DNA from: JAPKZH01 sp964537875
Lineage (GTDB): Bacteria > Acidobacteriota > Aminicenantia > Aminicenantales > UBA4085
Direction: 5' to 3'
Length of the DNA stretch: 5,276 nucleotides
NCBI GenBank assembly: GCA_964537875.1
Contig: CAZIDN010000140.1
Coordinates: forward strand, 1 to 5,276
The notes under the pieces were generated by a model. The model saw only the letters and a list, made by a program, of their open reading frames with translations. It had not been told where the DNA came from and searched no databases. A program made the translations under genes and the position numbers. Of this stretch, positions 1 through 5,276 are shown piece after piece; the first letter of the stretch is position 1, and each line of letters starts with the position of its first letter.

Positions 1-2511
1 ACCAAGTGCCCCAAGTGTCAGTTTGAAAATCCTGAAGACACTTCTTATTGCGGGAAGTGTGCCGCACCGCTCTCGTCTTTAAAGGACATCTCCGTTTCTC
101 AGACCGAGACCATTCAAGCTCCCGTAAAAGAACTCACAACGGGCTCCACCTTTGCCGGCCGCTACCAGATCATCGAAGAGCTGGGCAAAGGAGGGATGGG
201 CAGGGTTTATAAAGTCTATGACACCGAGATTAAAGAGAAAATCGCCCTCAAGCTTCTTAAACCCGAGATCGGCGTCGACCAGGAAACGATCGAACGATTT
301 CGCAACGAGCTCAAATTCGCCCGCAAGATCGGCCATCGCAACGTCTGCAAAATGTACGACTTGAACAAAGAGGAAGGCGCCTACTATCTTACGATGGAGT
401 ACGTCCACGGCGAGGACCTGAAAAGGCTGATCAGGAAAATGGGCGTCATCTCGACGGGAAAGACTATTTCCATCGCCCGGCAGATCTGCCAGGGCCTGGC
501 CGAGGCACACAGCCTCGGAATCGTTCACCGCGACCTCAAGCCGCAGAACATCATGGTGGATGAAGGCGGCAATGCGAAGATCATGGATTTTGGGATCGCC
601 CGTTCCCTCAAGCTGAAGGGAATCACGGGCGCCGGGATGATGATCGGGACGCCGGAATACATGTCGCCCGAGCAAGTCGAAGGCAAGGAAACGGACCCGC
701 GTTCGGACTTCTATTCGCTGGGCATCATCCTCTATGAAATGCTGACCGGCCGCGTCCCGTTCGAGGGCGATACACCATTCACGATCGGCGTGAAGCACAA
801 GAGCGAGATTCCGAGAAACCCCAGGGAACTCAACGGGCAGATTCCCGAGGACCTCAGCCTCCTGATCCTACGCTGCCTGGAGAAGGATAAAGAGAGGAGA
901 TATCAGACGAGTGAGGATATCATTTCCGACCTCGCTAAGATCGAAAAGGGCCTGCCCACCACCGATCGTGTCGTGCCCCGGAGAAAAACACTCACCTCGC
1001 GGGAGATCACGGTCAAATTCAACCTGAGAAAGGCATTCTTCCCCGGTCTTGCCATCGTAGCGCTCGTCATCGCGGCAGCGATAATCTTCTGGCGCGTTCT
1101 CCCCGAGAAAGAAGCCGTTTCCCCCAAGTCCGGCCCCCCATCCATCGCCGTGCTTCCTTTTGTCGATGACAGCCCGGAGAAAGGCCATGGGTATCTGTGT
1201 GAGGGATTACCTAATACACTCATCAATGCCTTGAACAATATCCAGAATCTTCGGGTTCCGGCCAGGACCTCGGCTTTTTCCTTCGTCGGCAAAGGCATGG
1301 ATATCCAGGGAATCGGCCAGAAGTTGAACGTTGAAAATGTGCTCGAAGGGAGCATCCAGGTTGTCGGGAATAACCTTCGCGTCACAGCCAGCCTGATCAA
1401 AGTGAATGACGGCTACCAGCTCTGGAATGCGACCTATGATCGAAAACTGGAGGACGTCTTCGCGATCCAGGATGAAATTGCCCAAGCCATCGTCAAGGCC
1501 CTGAAGATAAGGCTTCTGGGCGAGCAAGTAGAACGGCTCGTCAAGCGTGACACGGAAAATATGGAGGCGTACAAGCTTTATTTGGAAGGTCTCTATTACT
1601 GGAATAAGCGGACGGCAAAAGATTTAAGCAAGGCAATCGAGCTTTTTAACTTGGCCGTCGACAAAGACCCCAATTATGCCTTAGCTTATGTCGGGCTGGC
1701 CGACTCTTATAGCCTGCTCTCGATGTACGGTGGCCCACCCCCCAAAGAGGTTTTTCCTCGAGCCAAAGCGGCGGCGACCAAAGCTCTCGAGATCAACGAG
1801 AATCTGGCGGAAGCTCACAATTCCCTGGCCTATGTCTACGAACGCTATGATTGGGACTTTAAAGCCGCGGAAGCCGAGTTCAAGCGGGCCCTTGAACTCA
1901 ATCCGAACTATGCGACGGGCCGCTTCTGGTATGGCGAACTCTTAGTCTGTTTAGGCCGCTTTGAGGAAGGGATCCGGGAAATGAAGCGGGCTTTAGAGCT
2001 TGATCCTGTCTCTCTGGTCATCAACGAAAACTTGGGCTGGGCATATCTCATGGCTGGGCAACTGGATCCGGCACTCGTCCAACTTCGCAAAACGCTCGAA
2101 ATGGAGCCTAATTTCCCGGCTACACATTTAATGCTCGGGTATGTGCATATCCAAAAAAACAATTTTGGAGAAGCCATCGATGAGATGAAGAAAGCCAGGG
2201 AACTTTCGGGCAACGCTCCTACGGTCGTTGTATCCTTAGCACATGCCTACGCCGCAGCCGGAAAGTTTGAGGAAGCCAAGGGAATTCTCGAGGAATTGAC
2301 GGAGAGACCTCAAAAACAGCATGTCTCGTTGTACAGAATGGCAGAGGTGTATGCCGTCATGGGCGATCTTGACAAGGCCTTTGAGCTGGTGAACAAAGCC
2401 TATGAAGAAAAAGACGAGTGGATGATTTTAATTAAAATCGACCCCAATTTAGTTCCTTTTCACTCAGACCCAAGGTATCAGGCGTTGTTGAAAAAGATGG
2501 GATTGGAATAA
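1..2511 (+). CDS. Membrane Ser/Thr protein kinase with N-terminal zinc ribbon, TolB-like domain and TPRs (5' partial)
   Basis: The frame is open from base 1 and gives 836 residues before TAA, so the start lies left of the window, probably within a few codons because such ribbons usually sit at the extreme N-terminus. Residue numbers count from base 1. Residues 3-20 form a CxxC-x10-CxxC zinc ribbon. The kinase domain spans about 54-316: glycine loop GKGGMG (62-67), ATP lysine K84, HRDLKPQN with catalytic D178, DFG at 196-198, GTPEYMSPEQ at 216-225, D236 and R300. All key residues are present, so it should be active. One membrane helix (about 345-364) separates the cytoplasmic kinase from a TolB/FlgO-like domain (about 381-507) and roughly eight TPRs (523-807), presumably periplasmic and sensing or scaffolding. 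The ATG at 196 cuts the glycine loop and is not the start. Ligand and substrate are unknown. Confidence 0.93.
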   Translation, partial: TKCPKCQFENPEDTSYCGKCAAPLSSLKDISVSQTETIQAPVKELTTGSTFAGRYQIIEELGKGGMGRVYKVYDTEIKEKIALKLLKPEIGVDQETIERFRNELKFARKIGHRNVCKMYDLNKEEGAYYLTMEYVHGEDLKRLIRKMGVISTGKTISIARQICQGLAEAHSLGIVHRDLKPQNIMVDEGGNAKIMDFGIARSLKLKGITGAGMMIGTPEYMSPEQVEGKETDPRSDFYSLGIILYEMLTGRVPFEGDTPFTIGVKHKSEIPRNPRELNGQIPEDLSLLILRCLEKDKERRYQTSEDIISDLAKIEKGLPTTDRVVPRRKTLTSREITVKFNLRKAFFPGLAIVALVIAAAIIFWRVLPEKEAVSPKSGPPSIAVLPFVDDSPEKGHGYLCEGLPNTLINALNNIQNLRVPARTSAFSFVGKGMDIQGIGQKLNVENVLEGSIQVVGNNLRVTASLIKVNDGYQLWNATYDRKLEDVFAIQDEIAQAIVKALKIRLLGEQVERLVKRDTENMEAYKLYLEGLYYWNKRTAKDLSKAIELFNLAVDKDPNYALAYVGLADSYSLLSMYGGPPPKEVFPRAKAAATKALEINENLAEAHNSLAYVYERYDWDFKAAEAEFKRALELNPNYATGRFWYGELLVCLGRFEEGIREMKRALELDPVSLVINENLGWAYLMAGQLDPALVQLRKTLEMEPNFPATHLMLGYVHIQKNNFGEAIDEMKKARELSGNAPTVVVSLAHAYAAAGKFEEAKGILEELTERPQKQHVSLYRMAEVYAVMGDLDKAFELVNKAYEEKDEWMILIKIDPNLVPFHSDPRYQALLKKMGLE

Positions 2512-2540
2512 GGATAACAAGGAGCGCGATTTTTTGGCAG

Positions 2541-2645
2541 GCCAAGGACATGTGCGATAAGGTGAACGCAGCTAAAGAGTTTAAATTGCGGCCTGAACAG
2601 CGTGTGCTGTTCGCCCAGACGGTGGGTTATCCGGCGAAGACATAG
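2541..2645 (+). pseudogene. Possible C-terminal remnant of a nitroreductase-like gene
   Basis: Just after the kinase stop, a frame ending in TAG at 2643-2645 reads AKDMCDKVNAAKEFKLRPEQ followed by RVLFAQTVGYPAKT. The pattern of a short helix, L-R-P-E-Q-R-V, a beta strand, then G-Y-P-A-K at the end resembles the C-terminal tail of flavin-dependent nitroreductases, which typically finish with a strand and a GYP(A/E) motif. Nothing upstream in this frame looks like the flavin-binding body of such an enzyme; there the frame overlaps the kinase. If real, this is a decayed tail rather than a working gene. The match is from memory of the family and is short, so it could be coincidental. No ribosome binding site is evident before the ATG at 2550. 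Confidence 0.33.
2595..2612. other. Perfect 7-bp stem-loop in the convergent spacer
   Basis: GAACAGC and GCTGTTC are exact inverted repeats around a GTGT tetraloop. The element lies between the convergent kinase and secreted-protein genes, where a two-way terminator would be useful, but no T-run follows on either strand. It also falls inside the possible nitroreductase remnant. A role in transcript ends is inference. Confidence 0.3.
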
Positions 2646-2659
2646 TATGGATCCACTAT
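2642..2659. other. Near-palindrome in the convergent spacer
   Basis: ATAG-TA-TGGATCCA-CTAT is a 16-bp palindrome (ATAGTGGATCCACTAT) carrying two extra bases on one side. It lies 34 bp beyond the stop codon of the minus-strand gene. It could fold in either transcript, but it has no U-tract and no known function can be assigned. Confidence 0.22.
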
Positions 2660-2692
2660 CACCACCGATCTATACGTTCTGGCGTATCCAGC

Positions 2693-3490
2693 TTACTTTG
2701 CCCGGGGAGTGTAAGAAAGATCGGGCCGGGACCGGCCATTCTTGGTTTCATATTTTTTAAAATAGGCAAATGCCTTTTCATACGCAGCCCCGAGTTCTTC
2801 TTTCTCTTCTTGGCTCAATAATTTCATGATTCTTTCTTCTTCGATAGAGGTATCAGCCTGCGTTTTGGCACTCATCGCCGAAAAATAAAAGGGCATATCC
2901 GTTCCGATATCTCCCTGATAGGCGGCATATCCGATATGAAAACCTATCTTCTGACATAAAGCGGCCCATTCTTTGTAGTAGGCCTCGAACTCTTTCACTT
3001 TCCCTGGGAGAATATGGGCAAACTCAAAGAAAATATAGTTCGACTCCTCGGGCTTGATATTCTGTTTTGCGGGCGTATAGGACAGGTCAGGCCTGAGATA
3101 AACCACCGCCGCCCGGAAATATTCATAGGACCCTTCCAGCCGTTTCTCCAACGTCTTGTAGTTCTCGCCGAGTTGTGTTTCGGCTTGACCAAACGCCGCG
3201 TAGATGCCGTCTATTGCAGCGAAATTTCTTATCGGAATGAAAAAGTAGTAATGAAAATCTTCGGTACTGTATGCGGTCCAGCCGTAGGGAAATTTAATCC
3301 CGGCAAACAGGCCGTTTTCTTCGATGGCTGCCGCTTCAAATTCCTTTGCCATAGAAGGCTTAACCACATAGTCCCACATCAGGTAGGCCTGAGCTTTCTG
3401 TTCTTGGGCTTGAGTGAAAACGGGAAGCACAACAAAGCATACCGCAACCGCAAGGCCCACAGATGAGAGAAAGGAAATTTTGCTTTTCAT
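2693..3490 (-). CDS. Secreted protein of unknown function with two tandem related modules
   Basis: The protein has 265 residues. The N-terminus is a Sec signal peptide: K2/K4, a hydrophobic core at about 5-25, and likely cleavage after T-Q-A (28). C18 lies within the hydrophobic stretch after V, which is not a lipobox. The mature part has two similar halves. Each begins with a hydrophobic/aromatic strand, then KEFEA (49-53 and 166-170), a G-x-x-x-Y strand, an aromatic strand (HYYFF, PFYFS), a long charged helix and a closing RPDLSYTP (133-140 and 255-262). The strand-helix-strand-strand-helix order suggests a ferredoxin-like dimeric alpha/beta barrel fold, with the two halves perhaps forming one pseudo-dimer. 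I do not recognise a named family or catalytic residues. ATG at 3490 is chosen because AGGAGG sits 5 bases before it. It stands alone and converges on the kinase. Confidence 0.85.
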   Translation of the reverse strand: MKSKISFLSSVGLAVAVCFVVLPVFTQAQEQKAQAYLMWDYVVKPSMAKEFEAAAIEENGLFAGIKFPYGWTAYSTEDFHYYFFIPIRNFAAIDGIYAAFGQAETQLGENYKTLEKRLEGSYEYFRAAVVYLRPDLSYTPAKQNIKPEESNYIFFEFAHILPGKVKEFEAYYKEWAALCQKIGFHIGYAAYQGDIGTDMPFYFSAMSAKTQADTSIEEERIMKLLSQEEKEELGAAYEKAFAYFKKYETKNGRSRPDLSYTPRAK

Positions 3491-3494
3491 AGAT

Positions 3495-3504
3495 CCCTCC
3501 TTTT
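3495..3504 (-). promoter_or_regulatory. Strong ribosome binding site of the secreted-protein gene
   Basis: On the minus strand AAAAGGAGGG precedes the ATG, leaving a 5-base spacer (GATCT) after the AGGAGG core. This fixes the start at 3490 and suggests good translation. Confidence 0.85.
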
Positions 3505-3548
3505 CTGGTTTTGGAATTCATAAATAAAAATCCGCCTTTTGACTTTGG

Positions 3549-3559
3549 CAGGACTCCTG
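3549..3559. promoter_or_regulatory. Short palindrome upstream of the secreted-protein gene (possible operator)
   Basis: CAGGACTCCTG is an inverted repeat with a single central base, 59 bp upstream of the minus-strand ATG and flanked by two TTTGGC copies (3544-3549 and 3561-3566 on the + strand). The centre is too tight for an RNA hairpin, so a dimeric regulator site is the only obvious reading. A pattern of this size can arise by chance, and no convincing -35/-10 pair was found nearby. Confidence 0.2.
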
Positions 3560-3684
3560 TTTTTGGCTTTACTCATTCGGTCCCCCGACCGGGTTGTCAT
3601 TTTTTTTTATCAAACGGGGAAAGGGATGTCAAATAAGGGCGGGACAAATGCCCAGAAAATTTTGATATGGCTTGGAGGGACGGC

Positions 3685-3719
3685 TGGTGGGCGATACAGG
3701 ATTTGAACCTGTGACTTCT
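3685..3719 (-). repeat. Detached tRNA-Val 3' end copy (att site, distal end of element)
   Basis: These 35 bases are identical to 5223-5257. Read on the minus strand they contain the variable loop, the T arm (ACAGG/CCTGT around TTCAAAT), the 3' acceptor strand ATCGCCC, the discriminator A and CCA. No anticodon stem-loop or D arm precedes them: at the next base identity is lost, apart from four more matching bases (CCGT). An isolated tRNA 3' end in direct orientation to a tRNA gene 1.5 kb away is the classical scar of site-specific integration. In that reading this copy is the original 3' end displaced by the insertion. Confidence 0.85.
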
Positions 3720-3734
3720 TCCGTTCTCGATATT

Positions 3735-3755
3735 TTTGGGCACACTTTGGGCACA
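3735..3755. repeat. Tandem 10-bp repeat TTTGGGCACA next to the att copy
   Basis: TTTGGGCACA occurs twice with one base between, an 11-bp period close to one helical turn, 15 bp inside the detached att copy. Such repeats can be arm-type binding sites of tyrosine recombinases. Alternatively, on the minus strand they encode T-V-P-K-V-C-P-K, which could be the tail of a deleted integrase gene running into the tRNA end. Both readings are inference. Confidence 0.45.
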
Positions 3756-3763
3756 GTTCTTAG

Positions 3764-3835
3764 AAGATGGATTAACTGGAGTTCATCGCCCGCGTGACTT
3801 CGCACATTCCCGACAAAGGCCAGGTCATGTGGTAA
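3764..3835 (+). pseudogene. IS91-family transposase, internal fragment
   Basis: From 3776 the frame reads LEFIARVTSHIPDKGQVM and then W and TAA (3833-3835). The run L-E-F-[IL]-A-x-[VL]-x-x-H-I-P-[DE]-K matches the conserved region of IS91-type (Y2/HUH) transposases that normally continues with [VI]RYYG and a YSNxxRG segment. Here the similarity stops at about 3829, and an in-frame TAA also lies at 3773-3775, so the piece cannot be translated as part of a transposase. The catalytic HUH and double-tyrosine regions are absent. The C-terminus of the same kind of protein lies at 4941-5114 in the same orientation. The family match is from memory of conserved motifs, not from a search. Confidence 0.68.
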
Positions 3836-3955
3836 TTGACATCTCAGGCAAGATTCTTTTCCTTGCCGCAAACACCGAATGACGTTTAAGGGCGTTGCAT
3901 TCAATAAATTCTGTAATGCTGCAACACCTCCTTTAACCACGTTCAATAAGATTTG

Positions 3956-3984
3956 TTGCGGGGGCTTTCATAGAATCATATAAT
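3956..3984 (+). promoter_or_regulatory. Sigma70-like promoter of the acyltransferase gene
   Basis: A perfect TATAAT (3979-3984) is preceded, after 17 bp, by TTGCGG (3956-3961), which keeps the TTG of the -35 consensus. A transcript starting 6-7 bases after the -10 would begin at about 3990-3991, on the GTG start codon, and there is no ribosome binding site in front of that GTG. A leaderless mRNA would fit. The promoter may instead be a chance match in an AT-rich stretch. Confidence 0.45.
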
Positions 3985-3990
3985 TCATTC

Positions 3991-4899
3991 GTGCTCCTCA
4001 CGGATACAGAGACTGTCGCTTTAGGCAAATCAGTCATTGCTGAGCTCGTCGGCGCCTTCGGCCTGCCCAGGACTAAGCCGTTCCTCCGCCTGTTCTGGTT
4101 CCTGTTCCGCTACCCGATAATCCGCTTTGCGACTCTGGGCCTGACCTTTGACCAACTGGTAGCTGAAGCCGGCCTCCCCAAAGCCAGCGAATGGGCGCTG
4201 ACCCACTGGTGCAGCCGTGTCACGGCGCGCAGCACCCAAGACATCCCGGCCGAGGGTCCCCTGCTGATCGTCTCTAACCACCCGGGGACATACGACGCTC
4301 TGATCATCTTCTCGCAAGTGGGGCGTCAGGATATCCACTGGATCTCCACTGAAATCCCCTTCTTTAATAAACTTCCGCACATGCGTAAACACGTTATCTT
4401 TGCTTCCAAGTCGAGTGCCCTCAAGCGCATGTCTGCCATGCGCAGCGCCATCCGGCACTTGCAAGCCGGTGGGGCCCTGCTGTACATCGGCGCCGGCCAG
4501 ATAGAACCCGACCCGGCCGTCTATCCTAACGCAGCCGAGCACATCGAAGACTGGCTGGCCGGCATCGACTTCTTCTTCCGCCACGTGCCGGGACTGCGGC
4601 TTATGCCAACGATCGTCAGCGGGGTGGTCTCGCCCAAATGGGCCCGCAGCCCTATCACCTGCCTGCGCCGGAAAGATGTTGACAAACGCCGCCTGGCTGA
4701 GTTCGGCCAGGGCATTACACAACTGCTCTTTCCGGGAAGGCTGATGTTCACGCCTTATGTCAGTTTTGGTCCGGCTGTAACCATTGAAACCCTGCGCGGC
4801 GAAAGCAGCCAGGAAAACGTCCTGCCGGCCGTTATCGCCCGCACAAAAGCGCTCCTGGCCGAGCATTGCCGCACCTTCGGTGGATATTCCGGCCCCTAA
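3991..4899 (+). CDS. PlsC-like phospholipid/glycerol acyltransferase
   Basis: The protein has 302 residues from GTG. NHPGTYD (96-102) supplies the acyltransferase HX4D motif with H97 and D102. IEPDP (171-175), within YIGAGQIEPDP, takes the place of the usual FPEGTRS block. A hydrophobic segment at 31-52 could anchor it to the inner membrane. Enzymes of this superfamily transfer acyl chains from acyl-CoA or acyl-ACP to lysophosphatidate or similar acceptors; the real acceptor here is not predictable. Related proteins with a G-x-IEPDP-type block occur, as I recall, in Chloroflexi. The frame is open upstream to 3937, so a slightly longer product is possible, but no better start or ribosome binding site is seen. 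The gene lies between two pieces of a broken transposase inside tRNA-bounded DNA, and its richer use of CTG, GCC and CCG codons than the kinase fits foreign origin. Its lack of disruption suggests it is still used or newly arrived. Confidence 0.85.
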   Translation: MLLTDTETVALGKSVIAELVGAFGLPRTKPFLRLFWFLFRYPIIRFATLGLTFDQLVAEAGLPKASEWALTHWCSRVTARSTQDIPAEGPLLIVSNHPGTYDALIIFSQVGRQDIHWISTEIPFFNKLPHMRKHVIFASKSSALKRMSAMRSAIRHLQAGGALLYIGAGQIEPDPAVYPNAAEHIEDWLAGIDFFFRHVPGLRLMPTIVSGVVSPKWARSPITCLRRKDVDKRRLAEFGQGITQLLFPGRLMFTPYVSFGPAVTIETLRGESSQENVLPAVIARTKALLAEHCRTFGGYSGP

Positions 4900-4940
4900 A
4901 CAGGAGCAAAGCGCACCCTCTATGTGATAGCTGAATAACT

Positions 4941-5114
4941 CGAGGGATGATGAAAGTCATCGCCTTCATCACGGATTTTCAGGCAGTGGACCGCATCATC
5001 GAACACATCAAGCTCGTGTTTGTAGCGGAGAAGCCGCCGGCTCCCCGGATCGCTTATTAGGAACTTCTGATGGCCACCGAGACCTCGGCCGAGCTGAAAG
5101 AGGTATTTTTCTGA
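4941..5114 (+). pseudogene. IS91-family transposase, C-terminal fragment with nonsense codon
   Basis: The frame reads MMKVIAFITDFQAVDRIIEH from 4947, then IKLVFVAEKPPAPRIAY, a TAG (5058-5060), and ELLMATETSAELKEVFF before TGA at 5112-5114. IS91-type transposases end with a zinc-finger CxxCGG-x-MKVIAF block, a helix with x-x-I-x-x-HL, and a proline-rich tail followed by QELLMAAE; the TAG stands where Q (CAG) is expected, one base change away. The upstream cysteines are missing and a TGA at 4932-4934 closes the frame. It is colinear with the fragment at 3764-3835, as if one gene had been split. ATG 4947 has GAGGG directly before it but is unlikely to mark a real short gene. Confidence 0.72.
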
Positions 5115-5222
5115 TCACATTGCTGAAGTTATTTTGGGCTCGCGAGGAAATCGACTGTCATTCGGCCCGCAGACCCGAAGATTTTTGTGAAACGGATGAT
5201 TATGGCTGTCATGGATAGGGCA

Positions 5223-5257
5223 TGGTGGGCGATACAGGATTTGAACCTGTGACTTCT
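5223..5257 (-). repeat. tRNA-Val 3' end as proximal att site
   Basis: This is the 3' part of the tRNA gene at the right edge, identical over 35 bases to 3685-3719 and in the same orientation. The identity covers CCA, the acceptor 3' strand, the T arm, the variable loop and two bases of the anticodon stem, so an insertion here leaves the tRNA complete. Confidence 0.85.
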
Positions 5258-5276
5258 ACCGTGTGAAGGTAGCACT
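5223..5276 (-). tRNA. tRNA-Val (anticodon CAC), 5' half beyond the window
   Basis: On the minus strand the sequence gives an anticodon stem CTACC/GGTAG (5268-5272 and 5256-5260) around the 7-base loop TTCACAC. The anticodon is CAC (5263-5265), which reads the valine codon GTG. Then come a 5-base variable loop AAGTC, a T stem ACAGG/CCTGT with loop TTCAAAT, the acceptor 3' strand ATCGCCC, discriminator A and an encoded CCA. The D arm and 5' acceptor strand (expected GGGCGAT) lie right of the window. Confidence 0.93.

Larger units (their letters stand above)
3685..5257. mobile_element. Remnant of a tRNA-Val-integrated element
   Basis: The stretch is delimited by 35-bp direct repeats of a tRNA 3' end, with a period of 1538 bp. 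Inside are two fragments of an IS91-like transposase and one intact acyltransferase gene, but no recognisable integrase, excisionase or conjugation gene. It is far smaller than a normal integrative element, so it is either heavily deleted or a small non-autonomous element mobilised in trans. The 1.5-kb bounded unit is seen directly; its origin by tyrosine-recombinase integration is inferred from the known habit of such elements to use tRNA 3' ends and regenerate the tRNA gene at one junction. Confidence 0.7.

Noticed and set aside
79..798. A 239-codon minus-strand open frame opposite the kinase domain
   Set aside because: The plus strand holds all kinase motifs; the antisense frame is compositionally odd, rich in D, H and R, and has no ribosome binding site.
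3014..3466. A 150-codon plus-strand frame opposite the secreted-protein gene
   Set aside because: It is a shadow of the minus-strand gene, which has a signal peptide, an internal duplication and a strong ribosome binding site.
3578..3608. Hairpin CGGTC-CCCC-GACCG followed by nine T residues on the plus strand
   Set aside because: The T-run begins 8 bases after a stem of only 5 bp, and no plus-strand gene ends nearby, so it does not qualify as an intrinsic terminator.
3925..3935. A near-perfect Shine-Dalgarno sequence (TAAAGGAGGTG) on the minus strand
   Set aside because: The start-like codons after it (TTG, then ATG about 28 bases on) open only very short or unrecognisable frames, so no gene can be attached to it.
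3629..3946. A 105-codon minus-strand frame containing VTGSNPVSPTS
   Set aside because: This peptide is what a tRNA T arm and acceptor end give when translated, and the rest is antisense to the transposase fragment. Only its integrase-tail-like stretch was kept, as a speculative point.
4030..4866. A long (278-codon) minus-strand open frame opposite the acyltransferase
   Set aside because: It mirrors the third-position GC bias of the plus-strand gene, has no recognisable motif, and the plus strand carries clear HX4D and hydrophobic patterning.
3685..5257. Possibility of a novel defence or CRISPR-like system in the tRNA-bounded stretch
   Set aside because: There are no short spaced repeats, nuclease, helicase or toxin motifs; only transposase fragments and an acyltransferase are visible.

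Overview
The window looks like a bacterial chromosomal segment of moderate GC, with one decayed mobile stretch. The long membrane kinase (zinc ribbon, Ser/Thr kinase, one membrane helix, TolB-like domain, TPRs) is of a type that is abundant in Acidobacteriota and relatives such as Aminicenantes. That lineage guess is inference from domain architecture only.

Layout. 1-2511 (+) is the kinase, open at the left edge. Its true start lies just outside the window, because the frame runs unbroken from base 1 and encodes a CxxC...CxxC ribbon and the kinase glycine loop upstream of the first internal ATG. 2512-2692 is a short convergent spacer holding a probable C-terminal remnant of a nitroreductase-like gene and two inverted repeats. 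2693-3490 (-) encodes a secreted protein of unknown function built from two tandem related modules, each ending in RPDLSYTP, with a strong ribosome binding site. 3491-3684 is its leader and spacer, without a gene.

3685-5257 is bounded by a perfect 35-bp direct repeat of the 3' end of a tRNA-Val(CAC) gene. The tRNA itself enters at the right edge on the - strand (5223-5276, 5' half missing). This is the scar expected from a tyrosine-recombinase element integrated in a tRNA 3' end, now only about 1.5 kb long and with no integrase visible. Inside are two colinear pieces of an IS91-type transposase gene (3764-3835 and 4941-5114, both +, both with stops). Between them is an apparently intact PlsC-like acyltransferase gene (3991-4899, +) with its own sigma70-like promoter, possibly giving a leaderless mRNA. 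3836-3955 and 5115-5222 hold nothing I can identify apart from an 8-bp palindrome at 5139-5146.

The genes do not form one pathway. The kinase and the secreted protein converge, and the acyltransferase sits as cargo in a degraded island. I see no CRISPR array, toxin-antitoxin pair or clear defence system. The most interesting feature is the nested layout of tRNA att sites, a broken IS91 transposase and a surviving acyltransferase gene.
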